This document shows positions 20,731 to 32,846 of a stretch of 64,000 bases of DNA, piece by piece; position 1 is the first letter of the stretch, and each line of letters opens with the position of its first letter. The stretch is from Undaria pinnatifida (taxonomy: Eukaryota > Sar > Phaeophyceae > Laminariales > Alariaceae). The DNA lies in assembly GCA_012845835.1 (NCBI GenBank), contig JABAKD010000018.1:6441862-6505861 (forward strand), in the 5' to 3' direction. A program made the position numbers and the translations under genes. The notes beneath the pieces were generated by a model. It searched no databases, was not told the DNA's origin, and was given only the letters and a program-made list of their open reading frames with translations.

Positions 20731-22807
20731 CTGTGCCGGCTGGAACCACTGGGTTTGTCTCCGCCACGGTATTCCCTACGTACATGGGGGCGATACGAGG
20801 TGGAAGTGCAGACGAAATAGGCGTGCGTTGTCCTATATATTTTCAACCAAAATGACATTCGCCGGTCCACGTGATTCATGCGCACATGTTTCCATCATTA
20901 TTAGAAACATGTTACAGTAGTGTTGTATCCGGAGCGAAAAACACGTTGCCTTGGGCCTGGTCACTGCTGTATTCCATTCGCTCTCAAGTATGGAGGTGAA
21001 GTGAGTTGACCATGCGAATGAGCGCGCGTCGTGAGACGTGCCGAACGCGATCAGGATACATCCTGCATCCGGCCTATAGTGGCACTTTCTGGCCAACTAT
21101 TGGTTTTGGCCGGAGCTCTTCGACTGAGGAACAACCCGATATCGTGAAAGCAAACGCACTTATGTTAAACACGCTTATTCGATGTATGCCTACGCCAAGC
21201 GATGGTTCATAAGGTTGCACTTCTATGATTCCTCCATTGCAGACTTTGGGAGAGGTACAGAGCTCCTGAAGCGAGAAGCGCCACGCGCATTAGGTGGACC
21301 CTACCGTAACGAGCTTCTAGCAGACTCACCATGTCCACGGTACACAGCGGTCTTCTGCTTCGATAGGTAGCGAGATTTTTTCGACTGTTGTTTCCACTCT
21401 GCCTCATGCTTTTCTAGGTCACCAGCAAGCGCAGCGGATTCCCGTTGCGCCTCAGCCAACATTTCGAGGTACACGCTGTCCTCTGTTTCCTCAAGAGAAG
21501 CACGCGCTGTGGCCGCGCTGCCTCCGGGCGGAAGTTGTTGTTGTGTTCGGCTGGATGCTGCTCCCGCGTCCTCCGGTCTTGTAGTGTTATCACCGTCCGA
21601 TGTGGAGTGTTTTGGTAACGCCGAACCGCACATCCGGCAACCTTCATCTCCACCGGCGTTAGCGAAGGTGCACATCGGGCAATTTCGGGGAGGTGTCGGA
21701 ACCTGGTTGGATGGAGGATGTTCGTACGCGTAACGGTGTGGGAGGGAAGGTGGGAGGAAGGGAGGGAGGAGAAGGATAGGGTTGCTCAGGGGTGGGTGGG
21801 GCCTAGTCGCTGTTTGATGGATCAGGTGTTGAAAGAGGCGTTGGGATTAGGACTTGCGCTTGAGCAAAGCTCTTGGCTTACACGCTACGGGCAACATGGG
21901 ACGGGGGCCGTCGGAATCGTCTGTGTTTGTGGGAAGGGACTAAGGAGATTGTTGGAATGACACTTGTGGGGGCTCTGCCTTCGTGAGGCGGGGTCGCAGG
22001 GCAAACCAACTAGACACGAATGGATGGCCGCACACGCCGGGAAAAAAGGACGGGAACTGTTGAGATTATGTGTGTCGGGGTTCCGGCTTTGAGAAAGAGA
22101 GATATCTAGAGCACTTCATCTATAACATACCGATGCAGCGCAAAGTTCACAATGGAGCAGGGGGCGAGCGTACACGTTGGGTATGTGACTGTAGATGGGA
22201 CCGACAGTTGAATGATAGTAGACGCCAGCTTACCTTAGACTCGTGGATATCCGACGTGCGGCCTTGAGCAGTACCCGGGCCTAACGCTTCGGAAGCTGGA
22301 GACATCACAGCCTTGGCAATAGCCGAGTGCGGTGTCGCCTTCCTGGGCTTTCGGTTTCGCCTCCTCGGTCGCTTTCCGGCGGGCTGCTGAGTAGGTTGTT
22401 TGGTTTGTGCTGAACCTGAGGTCGTTGCGATGCGCGGGCCGGCGACGACCGGTGCCAACCCGGGCTTGTCCTTGTTGCAGGGATCAGCGACGCTGGGTTT
22501 CGCTTGCTGGTTGTGCTGCTTTTTGATGGGTGGACCCGAGGCCGTGGTAGTGCTCGGAACGACCACAGTCGAATTCGACCCGCTCTTACCTTTCTGGCAG
22601 GAAAAAGCGAGGCCACCGCGTCTGGCCTAGATCCCAGGTAGAGACGTAACAGCGGTGGGCGTCGGGGAGAACCAAGGTGACCACAAGCGAGAAGCGAGCA
22701 TTTCTTTCAACACGCCGGTCAAAAGAGCCAGAATCAAACATTAAGAACGAAGGACGGCAAACAGAACAACTAAACTTGGGCTGACAACCCTGGGGCAAAG
22801 TACACAC
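20408..22807 (-). CDS. RanBP2-type zinc finger / UIM protein gene, copy 1
   Basis: A multi-exon gene on the - strand. The 5' exon ends at 22,590 (donor AAAG|GTAAGA). The next ends at 22,234 (AAG|GTAAGC), phase 0, and encodes a basic Pro-rich segment with KRPRRRNRKPRKA, which looks like a nuclear-localisation signal. Exon 21,330-21,702 starts in phase 0, ends in phase 1 (CATG|GTGAGT) and encodes the zinc finger. Exon 20,408-20,730 starts in phase 1 and ends in TAG. It encodes an acidic run and the helix FEEDLRQAMAASLEL, which fits the ubiquitin-interacting motif (acidic-Leu-x-x-Ala-x-x-x-Ser). Together these suggest a nuclear ubiquitin-binding adaptor. That function is inference; the domains are read directly. 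The junction between the first two exons is unresolved. Confidence 0.65.
21330..21702 (-). CDS. Zinc-finger exon, copy 1
   Basis: Acceptor CCAACCAG, then VPTPPRN and CPMCTFANAGGDEGCRMCGS. The spacing C-x2-C-x3-N-x6-C-x2-C is exactly that of RanBP2-type fingers; the usual Trp before the first Cys is replaced by Asn. A Ser/Thr/Gln-rich linker and a charged probable coiled coil follow (LEMLAEAQRESAALAGDLEK, HEAEWKQQSKKS). Length is 373 bases, identical in copy 2. Confidence 0.7.
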
Positions 22808-23087
22808 GAAACGGGCGTTCTAAATGAAACAAGTTGCCAACGAACGCCCGCATTCCTCTCGCTGGTGTGACGACAACCACTCCCAGGTATCACTAATAAC
22901 GCTCGTACTTGCCGTGCTGAGCGTCCCGTAAGAGGTATGGCGATATATAATGCCAACAGGCCGCATTCGGTCGACGCTTGCGGGGTTTCGGGTGCTCAGG
23001 TGCACTAGCCCGTATGCCCGACAGCTTGCGCGTTGTCGGGCGCTAAAGTGCATTACTATGCCACAGACCCACCTGCTTGCAGAACTA

Positions 23088-24800
23088 TCACCGGACGATA
23101 GAAACGTAACGATAAACACTGCCAGGTATCACAAGTAGCGCGCCTACCTCTCGTGTCTTTATTGCCACATGATTTCTGGCGATGGCTAGCGTCAATAGGC
23201 CACGTCTGCGTTCCAGAATCCGACGAATAATAATCTCCGCGTGTTTTCGGCAGCCGACGCTAGCTGCCACATCTCTCTGATGAGTCTGCACGCGAGTACG
23301 GCAGCCAGCGCTAGCTGCTGCATGTCGCTCATGACCCAGCGCGCCCTCGGCCGACATCGCGCTTCGCCTGGAGTTCAGGCGCATCAGGGCGTCACGCACG
23401 GCAGTGTATAGCGATACCGCTGCATACTGACGACGACGGTAGCCCGCCCTACTACGCCATCCTCGCCATCGTGCTTGTATAAGCGTGATGGCCGTAGTAC
23501 GTCGACTGGTGCTGACACCCATCAAAGCGTCTCGCCCGGCGGCGTGCAGCCATAATGCCGCATGCTGGCGACGACGGCAGCTCTCCCTTTGGCGCCAGCC
23601 TCGATAGTGCGCCTGCAAGAGCGTCATCGCGGAAGCACGCCGGCTGCTGTTCGCGTGCACCAAAACGTCACGCCCGACGGCGTTCAGCCATACCGCTGCA
23701 TGCTGGCGACGACGGTGGCATGCCCTTTGGCGCAAGCCTCGCCATCGGACCTGTAAAAGTGTGATAGCCGTGGCGCATCGTCTCGTGTTCGCACTCACCA
23801 GAGCGTCACGCCCGACATCGCGCAGCCATACCGAAGAATGCTGTCGACGACGGTAGCTCGTCTGTTGGCGCCAGCCTCGCCAATGCGATTGGAGGAGCGT
23901 GATGGCCGAAGCGCGTTCGGTGGTGCTCAGGTGGGCCAAAGCATCTCGCCCGGCTGCGTGCAGTAAAACCACCGCGTGCTGGCGGCGGCGGTAGCTCGCT
24001 CGTTTGCGCCAACCTCGCCAATGTGCCTGCACAACCGTGGCGGCTAGCTCGCGCCGACAAGCAAGACGAACCAGCGCGACACACCCAACTACGAGCATCA
24101 CTACCGCTGCACACTTGAAGCGACGGTATCCGAAAGCTAAGGCCCAGCCTCGCCATTTACGCTGGAGTCTCACAGCGGCTTTGGCACGTCGACAGGCATG
24201 CGCACGCGCTAGGCGACCTCGTGCAAACGCCTGCAGTATCACGACCGCGCGTTGTGCGCACCTGGGGCAGACGGTACCGATGGATAGTCGACTGCTCCTC
24301 CACGTGTACGCAGTGGCATTGCTCCTGACGTATACGCGACGTGCAGCCTGGTTGAGCTGGTAGTGCCTGTGGCGACGTAAGAGGAAGACACTGAAGCCAA
24401 CGAGCAACAGCCCACAAACCACGATGGCTCCTACAAGAACGTCATTCCGAGGAGGGCTCGACAACCGTACGACTTGCGGATGGGTGGCGTCGATCATCGA
24501 AGAGCTCGCCGCAACGGTAACCTGATGGTGGATGTCGTTTGACGAAGCAACACGAGGGCGCCAGAACAGCAGCGGTTTGCTTGACGCCCCTACGCTGCCG
24601 TCAGGGTGCGTCGTCTCCCGCAGTGGACCTCGGAACTCACCCGGCTCGGGACAAGTTCGCTTTTCAGTGTCAGCAGGAGTTTGAACGTTAGCGTTTCGCC
24701 CTCTTAAGTGTCGCTTGGGAACCGCCAGCTGTGATTGAGGTCCTTCGTCACGGAGCGTACCGGGCCGCTTGGTTCGTTCGCAAAATATGTTCGCAGTCAA
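23088..24800 (-). CDS. Membrane-anchored protein with seven IQ-like motifs, copy 1
   Basis: A single open frame of 570 codons; the first in-frame ATG is at 24,497 (MIDATHPQ). About 20 residues later comes one clear membrane helix (VLVGAIVVCGLLLVGFSVFL), then RRHRHY, so the long C-terminal part should be cytosolic. It holds seven IQ-like motifs of the form (I/L/V)Q-x3-RG-x3-R, for example LQAFARGRLAR, LQSHWRGWRQQ and IQARWRGWRSR. The last five lie in tandem repeats of exactly 46 residues (residues 253-482), each continuing YRRRQHAAVWLHAAGRDAL. IQ motifs bind calmodulin or EF-hand light chains. An AGAG|GTAGGC donor near 23,146 may end the exon, so the true C-terminus and 5' exon(s) are uncertain. 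No named orthologue was recognised. Confidence 0.65.
   Translation of the reverse strand: MTANIFCERTKRPGTLRDEGPQSQLAVPKRHLRGRNANVQTPADTEKRTCPEPGEFRGPLRETTHPDGSVGASSKPLLFWRPRVASSNDIHHQVTVAASSSMIDATHPQVVRLSSPPRNDVLVGAIVVCGLLLVGFSVFLLRRHRHYQLNQAARRVYVRSNATAYTWRSSRLSIGTVCPRCAQRAVVILQAFARGRLARAHACRRAKAAVRLQRKWRGWALAFGYRRFKCAAVVMLVVGCVALVRLACRRELAATVVQAHWRGWRKRASYRRRQHAVVLLHAAGRDALAHLSTTERASAITLLQSHWRGWRQQTSYRRRQHSSVWLRDVGRDALVSANTRRCATAITLLQVRWRGLRQRACHRRRQHAAVWLNAVGRDVLVHANSSRRASAMTLLQAHYRGWRQRESCRRRQHAALWLHAAGRDALMGVSTSRRTTAITLIQARWRGWRSRAGYRRRQYAAVSLYTAVRDALMRLNSRRSAMSAEGALGHERHAAASAGCRTRVQTHQRDVAASVGCRKHAEIIIRRILERRRGLLTLAIARNHVAIKTREVGALLVIPGSVYRYVSIVR
23355..24044 (-). repeat. Five 138-bp coding repeats (IQ units), copy 1
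   Basis: Each 138-base unit encodes one IQ motif plus a Tyr/Arg-rich and GRDAL-containing helix. There is no length variation among the five. Confidence 0.85.
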
Positions 24801-25565
24801 AAAGGGAGGGCGGGATAAACTGTAAGTGCGATATACATCCTAAACGGCGGCACTGCCTGCGGTGTTGCTATACAAGACCGATGTCAATTGAAAGCATGGT
24901 TTAGCTCTCACAGGATTACTACGTGAAACGCGGTTGCTTCACCCATTCTGAGAACCGCGCTAACGGACCGTACACTATTTTCAATTACAAGAAAGTTGAC
25001 ATCAAAAACAGGGGCGCACTTCCAATAGGTCAAGACCACAATCAGACCTTGGCACGGTCAAAGCGACCCACCTCCTAGAGTTGAATGTTTCGACTCTGAA
25101 AAGTCTGCGGTGCAGCAAAGAGGTGGACGATGACCTAATGCTGCAAAGACCGCCTCGCCCATTCTTCACAGGCATTTTGCGTTGGGTTGTTCGAACTTGT
25201 TTGTCTAAAGTCTTGGTTGTGGAGTTTACCCAGCTGCTATTAATAGGTCAAAAGGGCACGTCCCTTCAGAACCCCCACTGCTGCACCCAGTCCGTGCTAT
25301 CATTCCTAGCAGACCGCGGGTTGGCCCCACGACTGACCACTAAACCTTGTACACTGCGTTAAGGCCCGAAGCGAGCTTGACTCGCCCGGAAAGAGCCGTA
25401 CCCTGTGCAATGTTACTCCTCAGGAATACGGCAAACGTTGAGTTGTTGAACGAATTTCCGAAACATCGCAGTGTTCACCATCGGACTGGTAGCGCGTTTT
25501 GCTGCCGGGTAATCTGCGCCGCTTTGTAACAATAACACGGAGATCCACTGCAGATGATGCCTCAC

Positions 25566-25781
25566 CTTTCCTTGGTAGTCGCGCTGTGACCCTTCCGTCG
25601 GATGTCTCGAACCCGGCGTCTTGTTCTGGCGACGACGCTCGTCCATCAGCAGGGCGCGTTCTTCCCAAACCTGCTTAGGTACGGACCTCAACCTACGAAT
25701 TTTTTTCCAGAAGCTGTTCGACGTGATCCCGCATGTTGCCGACGCAAAACGCTTCCTCCACGTGTCGCCCCCGTGAACCCG
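25566..25781 (-). CDS. Internal exon of unrecognised gene, copy 1
   Basis: 72 codons, phase 0 at both ends: acceptor GCTGTCACAG, donor GGAAAG|GTGAGG. Basic, probably helical product (RVHGGDTWRKRF, NSFWKKIRRLRSVPKQVWEE, ALLMDERRRQNK). Copy 2 at 40,374-40,589 keeps length and splice sites, with a Tyr-to-Cys change. It pairs in phase with the exon at 27,347-27,473. If the donor is not used, the frame continues 50 more codons to a stop at 25,413. Confidence 0.5.
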
Positions 25782-27346
25782 CTGTGACAGCATCATCAGG
25801 AACGACGGAGGCGGGAGCGTGGGTGGTAAGGTGTTTGTTTCAAGGGTGACGGGAAAATAGCACACGTACAGAACAAACCAGCGGTCGGTATTGCCGAGTC
25901 CTGGTGTTGATGGAAAGCCTGTTGAATAAGCGAGAGCTTTGAATTGCACTAGAAGATAACTGATGCGGAACAAGGTAATAAGAAAAACAGCTGCAGGAGT
26001 ATAGGAAGTCCGGAAGCCGACACGCTGAAGTTAGTGCAGAAGGCATCCTATCCTAAACAATAAGGTCAGCCAGGGTCAGTATTTCGGTTTGCTATTACAG
26101 TAGGTGTCCGGCGGTGTGTACTGTATACTGTTCTTCGAAGCACATGCGGACCTCCTAGCCTTTCTATCGTGAACACCATGTACGGTACGAAGTATCTGAT
26201 GTAGATGTTTCACTCATTGTTTACTGCAGTACACGATACATCAAATCCGGGCTTTTATTGTGTCTTGCGTCTTGTGTTCCAACTATTAGTATCTTGTGCT
26301 TGTGATCTTTTTGTATTGTGCCTTGTGCCAAGCACCGGGTATATTGTACAATTTGCATAGTTTGTCTTGCATCCCGTATATCGTACGTGGTGTCTTGTAT
26401 ATTGTTGCTTTTCGCCACGTTTCGACGTAACATATCAGTATCTTGGCGTTTTGGTTTGTTGCCTTTTTGCTTCATGACAATCTCGCAAACTATTGTTTTC
26501 AATCTTCAAAAGCATATTCTTGGTTTGAATCAAATATCGCTTGATTGAGTTGGCGCCATCCACTCGTATACTACCTGGTACCAGTATACCCCAAGAGGTT
26601 CCAGTTACCTGGCATTTGCATTAGCAGGTACACTGTTGGGGGGTATTCGACTAGAGCAGCGTTGCGACTCCACTACTGTATGAAGAGTACGACTGCGCGC
26701 TCACACGGTAAAATATTGCGATACGACCAAACCTCGCCTGATTTAGCGCAACAACCGGGTCCTATAAAAAGGTCAGCATACGCAGACTACTTGGTATATT
26801 CGTTAACAACGGCCGCTCTAAAGCCTGACTGGTTGAAATGATAGCTGCAAACGAATCCAGTCAAGAACGAATGAGAGACTTGTGCATTTTTGCGATAAAC
26901 AAGCGAGGACATACCGCGCACACAAGGAGCCGAACGCAAAGGTTGCCACCCAATAACACGACCGTAATGATGATGATGATAGTGATGATGACAGACTACT
27001 TTTTTTTCTGCTTTGAAGACCCATGACATCAGCTGACCACATAAAGTGGACTACGGTCACCAGGGTTTGGTTTAGGGGGAATCGCCCGCACTTGAAACTC
27101 TACAAGGGGCTTGGTAATATGTACCTGCTGTGGTGCTGCCTATCGATCTATCAGAAAAATACTAAAAACATGACCAAAGGATCAGAAAACCGCGGGCACA
27201 AAACATGTGTACTGAAAAGAGAAAACAACTCGCATGAAATAAATTATTTCCTTTCAAGGAGAATCCGCAAGTAAAATGTCTGCCGAAACAAAGTTTTGGA
27301 CTGCCAGGCACGGCAAGGCAGGCGGAGTATCTTGCCGTTGTCTCAC

Positions 27347-27473
27347 CTCGCAGGCGTCTCCCTCATCCTCACTGTCGAAACAGCTATCAATATGTTCGGT
27401 CTCTGGGGACAGGAGGCAATCCCGCAACTTCTTCTCGCGCGCCTTGACGATCTCCGTATTCGTCAGGCCCATC
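27347..27473 (-). CDS. Internal exon of unrecognised gene, copy 1
   Basis: 127 bases between acceptor TGCACAG and donor GCGAG|GTGAGA, ending in phase 0 and so compatible with the next exon. Encodes MGLTNTEIVKAREKKLRDCL, then ETEHIDSCFDSEDEGDACE: a charged helix followed by an acidic stretch. The family is unknown. Confidence 0.45.
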
Positions 27474-30400
27474 CTGTGCATATATCATGGCGGTAGAGCA
27501 TAGTTACCATTACCACAGAACCAGGGGCGGGAGCAAAACGAACGTCGTTGGTTGGTATGATGGCATATGATAGCGGAAGCATCATCCGACGGAGACGCGG
27601 GAATAAAACGAGCGTGGTTGGTTGGTATTGTTGTGCACGTCTTCCCGAAATATTGAGCAGCACACCTGGAGTACCACGCGAAGTACCATCAGAGCGGTAA
27701 TGGTGGAAGCAGAAATGAGCGTCGTTGGTTTGGAGAAATGACGCTGAAGATGTTTGTTTCTCTGTTTCGTTTGGCTGAAGCATATTAAACATCAGAGCGA
27801 GAGGCGAAAGCACAAACGAGGGTTGTTGATTCGGAGCGAGCCTGATGATGAGGTGTTGCGTATAGTTAACCTTTTCGCCCCGTTTGTCTCCTCAGCAAGT
27901 CTAACAAAACTTCGGAGATGCGTCATTTTAAGTTTGCCAACAAGCTAGCACTCGACATCAGACAACACGCTTGGCCCATTGAAGGCCTACGAGACGCATC
28001 GTCGCAGCTTTTTGCGCCCGATGTTTGGCATGATCGCATATACCAGGTATTAGATTACGAAAGTATCACCGTCTACGACGAGTCGGATATGCTCGCTGAA
28101 GATTCAACCTGACGGGTTTGACAAAAAGCAACATTAATAGAACCCGCCGCAGCCAGCGTACGAAGTGCATCTACCACGACAAAATTCCGGGTCCCGGGTA
28201 TGCCAGACGTGCAATGGCGAAAGTATCACCACCTGAGATGAATCACAGTGACACGCGCCGAGGGTCGAACCTCGCGTTGAGGATGAAATCTGTTCAGACA
28301 CACCTACGAGCGGCGAGGATCCGGCCGCGAGCTGTTGACCAAACCCGTTCAGAGAAAAGCCCCGAGGCAGCCAACGTACGGGAGATACATCGACGATCGC
28401 CAAATGCCAAACAGGTTCCGTGCAGTGTGTCCAAGCCCGTCATGGCTGAGGGATACGTACGCCTTGGACGACATTAAAAAGCTTGGATTGTACTTCTGCT
28501 CCTCGTGCTGGCGGCAGTGGCAGATAAATCCCGTAAGGCAGCATGGATACAGTACCAGACATACGCACATCTTTTGAATCCCAAACCCCTCCACAACCTG
28601 CACTAGTAGTATCATAGTGACGCGCTCTCGAGTACGTAGTACGCGTTGGGGAGCCTTGGATCAGAACAAACGCGTGTCCCGTGCTGTGTCTATACTGTGT
28701 TTTTGCACCCATACGGCCTTCCGGGGCTACTCTGCCAGCGTGTTGCGCGTGACAATCAAGGTATACTCTACGATTTGGATAGTCCCTCCAGGGCGTATGC
28801 ACGCTCGCAGCCGTGACGAATTCGGACGCATTATTCGGGGTGATCCTTGGTTTGGTCGTTGTAGATGCGCCCCGTTTCCCTGTTCTCTGGACGAGTTAAT
28901 ATTCGCGGTTGTCCGAGCCCAGCGTGGATCAGTATGATTTGTCTTTGACTGTGACGCTTGTACTCCAAACCCATCGCGCAAGCACACCGGACGTGGGCGG
29001 GATGTGGTGTTCGGTCATCGCGGATAAACGCACCTGACAACGTACGCTGATCGTGTCGGGTCCTCTTTAAACGGACTTCATCAACACCGTACACCATCGG
29101 GCCTCTCACAGGAAGGAGCCCCACAAGTATATTTGCATACCTCTCGCACAGATCACGATCTAGATCATATAGATCATATAGATCATCTGCAATGTATTCT
29201 GTAGCTGCCGTTATGAGATGTTCTGCTGGATCTGTACATGTATGTGGAGTGCAGATCCAAGCGAGGGGAAAGCACGTGCTAGATCATGCAGATCGTAAGG
29301 ACACCAGGCGGCAACATGAGCTAAACCATACAGATCTTCCCCCAAATACCCCGACCGTCATGCGGGGGTCGATGATCTGTCCAACTTTGTTACGAAAATA
29401 TATAAATGGAAACAAGAGATTCGTCTTCTGATACTATTTGCTGTTGTACTGAACCTGGGGTAGGACTTTTTTTCTAAGGTGAACCCCAGCTTCTAGACTA
29501 TAGTAATACCGACATATCTCGGTTTCTTGCCAAAGGACCGGTATCGCATGCCACAGCAGCAGAATAATTGTATTACACGTTGTTGATCAAGTCCATGCAT
29601 TGAACCCAACGCGTACAGCAGCGCACTACAGTAGGTACATCTACGACGGCCAAACACTGTACAGCACCCCGATGAGCAATGGCTGCGAGGCCGTTATGGC
29701 GAAGGCGCACGCGCTCTGGGACGGCATACGACAAACCTCGGGTGATCATTCGCAGCACTGGCAAAACAGCCTTGGAAATCGAGATGGATACAGCAATACA
29801 AGATACAAGATGCAAGATACAAGATACAAAAAACACACACACCTTTTTCTATTAGTTGATCCAACCCCCCCCAACAAGGAGTATCATAGCATCTGCGTGC
29901 AGACGCCAGGGCAGACCGGGGCGATGATCCGGAGCAACCAAGTCACGCGGACTAGTACTAGCCTACGCTGATCATTCGGTGTGCAGATACGCCGTGCTCG
30001 GGCTGCCACTCGGGGAACGAAGGCTGCTGTGTTGTGAGCTCGTATCGTGCGAAAGCCAGCACTTTGTGTTGTGGATACGTATAGACTATTGCAATGAGTT
30101 TTTTAGCCATATGTGAAACTGTCGAGTAGGGTTTTTGTGGGGTTCATTTCGATGTTACCGTTCGAGTAAATAGTACAGTAACTGTCGACTGTCGGTCGAC
30201 ACCTCGAACAAAAATGTTGTGTTGTTGTTATTTCTGCATAAAGCACAGACCCTCTAGACCTATGGACAGAGAGAGGAACGGAGCACAGAGCTCGCACATG
30301 GTCTCTCTGCTGCATTCTGCTACCCTGCCTTGCAAAGCTCAACCACACACACCGGCCGTGCCCTAAGCAGAGAAACAAAGGGATATCGGCTCACAGGTGG

Positions 30401-31950
30401 CAATACCAGTAGCGGAGAGCCGTGGCAGCGTGTGAGAGCGCGCGCGGGGGGCGGTATCATGCGACCAACGACGAACACCAGAGGACAGCTTTCAACGTTC
30501 AACGGCCGATTTTTTTTTTTTGCAGGCAAGCAAAGAAATCGAGTGTCATGCAAGAGCTTTTACCTCATCATGGGTTTCATGAAGTTGATAAGGGGCATTT
30601 CTTTGCGGGGATGTTTTCTGGGCAACAAACCCAATCGTGCATGTCAGGTGGTCCGTTCGTAAGTGTAAACAGCGGATAGACTTCTCCTATTTTCCGCATG
30701 CTGCTGTGCTGCTGGTATTCTCGTTTGCTTCCGCCATGCCGTCTCAGTGCCCCCCCACTGCTCCAGATATGTCGCCAACACCATTTCTTGTAAGGCGGCC
30801 ATCTTCCGAGGGGGAAGCCGACACCTAGTCGTGCCAACCAGAGACAGGGGTGCAAACGGAGGCTACGGCAGGTACACCCGTGGACGGCGTGGCGAGGTTG
30901 GACGGTGTTTCGTCCATATCCTTCGCTGATCAGGGCTTCCTGTATGCGATTTCCCGAGACCCTTCGCTGAGGCCACGACAGCCACTGCTATGAACGCTGT
31001 CCCGTAAAATCGGTTTATTTCTAATAGGTAGGTGAAGATGAACGGGCCGGGGTGGGGGGGGGTGCGGAAAATTAGGACCATGACACAAACGCAGGTGAAG
31101 GGGGCGGGGTGCAGAAAGGAGTGGGAGGAGGGGTTTGGGGTTGGGGGCGGGGGGACGGGCGGGAGGCGAGGATGTGGGGGCGAGGACTAGAGGTCCAAAC
31201 ATAAACGGAGACGCCGGTAGTTACCACCCAGGTACGTGCGGTCGGCAATCAATAACGAATAACGCTTGCTGAGCGCAGGCGGGGGGAACCCACCATGGGC
31301 CAGCCGAGAACAGCTTTTTAGTTCGTCCGTTCATATGCCACGAACGACGAAAAGAAAAACAGAGCTGAGCATATCGTCTTGGTCGGCCAATCGAATCGGT
31401 CATGCATGCGCATGTTGTGTGCTAATTGGGGATGTGCGTGCAATTCGTTGCTTTGAGCCCATTTTTAAGTGGAAAGAAGCATTTTGGAACCATCTCTTTA
31501 TGCGGCCGAATACAAGTTGTTCGCAAACCCGCAGCAAACCCCACGTTTCGCAAAGAATCCCAAAAGGGGATTCTCACACCAAGTTGTATTGTTTTGTCTA
31601 AAATTTTTCATTTGCCTTCATTGAGGGAGGAACGCAAAGGTAGGCTTTACTGTACAAATACAGAAGAAACATTCGGCAGTTTTGGGTGAAAGCAACATTT
31701 AAAATATGTACCTTAGCTCCCGAAAATATAAAATTGGTGGAGGTGCAGTTGGTAACCCCTTTGGAAGAATATAACAATCACATGCCATTTTTTCAATTAA
31801 CAAAGCGCCAAAGAAAAATGGGATAACAATGTGCACAACCAACCAAAAAACTGTTCATGGCTGGCCCAACTCTTACAGTAGCCACGCCATAGTTGGGGCT
31901 AGGGTTGCCCTCAGGTACCGGCTAGGGTTACGTTAAGGGTACCTTTTCGC
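27474..31950. other. Duplicated-unit region without a confident gene, copy 1
   Basis: Many short frames exist, but most differ in stops or frame from copy 2. For example, the + frame at 28,335 is open here but stops at NRI in copy 2. The - frame at 28,831-29,124 is broken by a 1-base change, whereas copy 2 reads through 206 codons. Notable content: CAAGATACAAGATG microsatellite at 29,797-29,830, TAGATCATA units at 29,150-29,190, a G-rich stretch at 31,040-31,190 and paired AGGGTACC/AGGTACC segments at 31,900-31,945. Confidence 0.5.
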
Positions 31951-32384
31951 CTCCAATGATACATGGCACGATAAAGGGTGCACCTGAGGTTTATGGGGCT
32001 AGCCACTGGAGGAGCGTCTGATTAAGAGGTAAAAATGCGACCCGATTAGTCTAACACATTCGTTCATGGGTCGATGAAGATGGGAGTGGGATTATGTCTC
32101 AGTCTGTGCAATCACAGCGCCTTGTCCAAATCCGGAGAAACATTTCTCGTGACCCCATCTTTTCGTTTCAAGGTTACACTTGAAACATCCCGTCGTAGCT
32201 TTCTTCTCATGGATTTTGGTTGGGATCAATGAGGCCTCGATGCTGCGGCGTGGTACTACCGCACCCGTACGATGCTATTTGTATCGATTCTCAGTGCAGT
32301 GGCTTGGTCGCCTCCTACCGTCCGGGTTTGTTTTGGACCGTACTGTACCCAAACGTATGCCTCGATCTCTGGTGGATCCGACGC

Positions 32385-32846
32385 CTAGGTCGTCCCGCGG
32401 GAACGCTCCATGCCAAATATACGTCCCGCAGACGTCTGCCTACATGAACACCAAAGAAATATACTAGGCTGGCAGATTGTCGATGTTGCTGTGGTGGATG
32501 TGAGTGAAAGCTTTGATGATGATGCTGAGGTGTAGACGTTGATGATGGCCGTGACGCATGTGATGATGATGGCGATGGTGGACCTTCGTCTCGTGGTCGT
32601 TTGGCCTCGGTTCTGCTCGATAAGCATCACTGCAAAACATATATTCGCCTCCATGAACACCGTTTGAGGAAATAACTTGACCCCCCTAGCGACCGCGGGC
32701 GCTAGTACTACTAGATATCTGCGTGCGACGGCTATGGATGTCAGCCTCACGTACTCCATAAGCACAGCCATGGTTGTTCCATCCATCCTATGGCTCGCCA
32801 CCCCTTCCACTCGGAAGAAGTGCATGGTGTACCGGAAATCCTCCAT
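32385..32846 (-). CDS. Unrecognised open frame (duplicated unit, copy 2)
   Basis: Counterpart of 17,852-18,304. Here an ATG is present in MEDFRYTMHFF; copy 1 has ACG-type sequence at that point, so the start is not conserved. Replacements such as D to N and C to L are scattered. No family was recognised. Confidence 0.25.
   Translation of the reverse strand: MEDFRYTMHFFRVEGVASHRMDGTTMAVLMEYVRLTSIAVARRYLVVLAPAVARGVKLFPQTVFMEANICFAVMLIEQNRGQTTTRRRSTIAIIITCVTAIINVYTSASSSKLSLTSTTATSTICQPSIFLWCSCRQTSAGRIFGMERSRGTT

Larger units (their letters stand above)
17867..32353. repeat. Tandem segmental duplication, copy 1
   Basis: Starts GGGAACGCTC followed by ACGTCCCGAAGACG, and matches 32,399 onward in direct orientation. 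Similarity ends near GTACCCAA at about 32,350. Differences include single-base changes at several percent of sites and some indels. Relative to copy 2 it has about 94 extra bases near 19,394-19,488 and lacks the long (GGGA)n tract. Read on the - strand, it carries at least three gene segments. Confidence 0.95.

Noticed and set aside
23555-24363. + frames of 64-119 codons opposite the IQ exon
   Set aside because: Antisense shadows of the repeated IQ units.
28335-28577. 80-codon + frame with a Cys/Trp-rich end
   Set aside because: Copy 2 has a stop after PNRI in the middle; no domain recognised.
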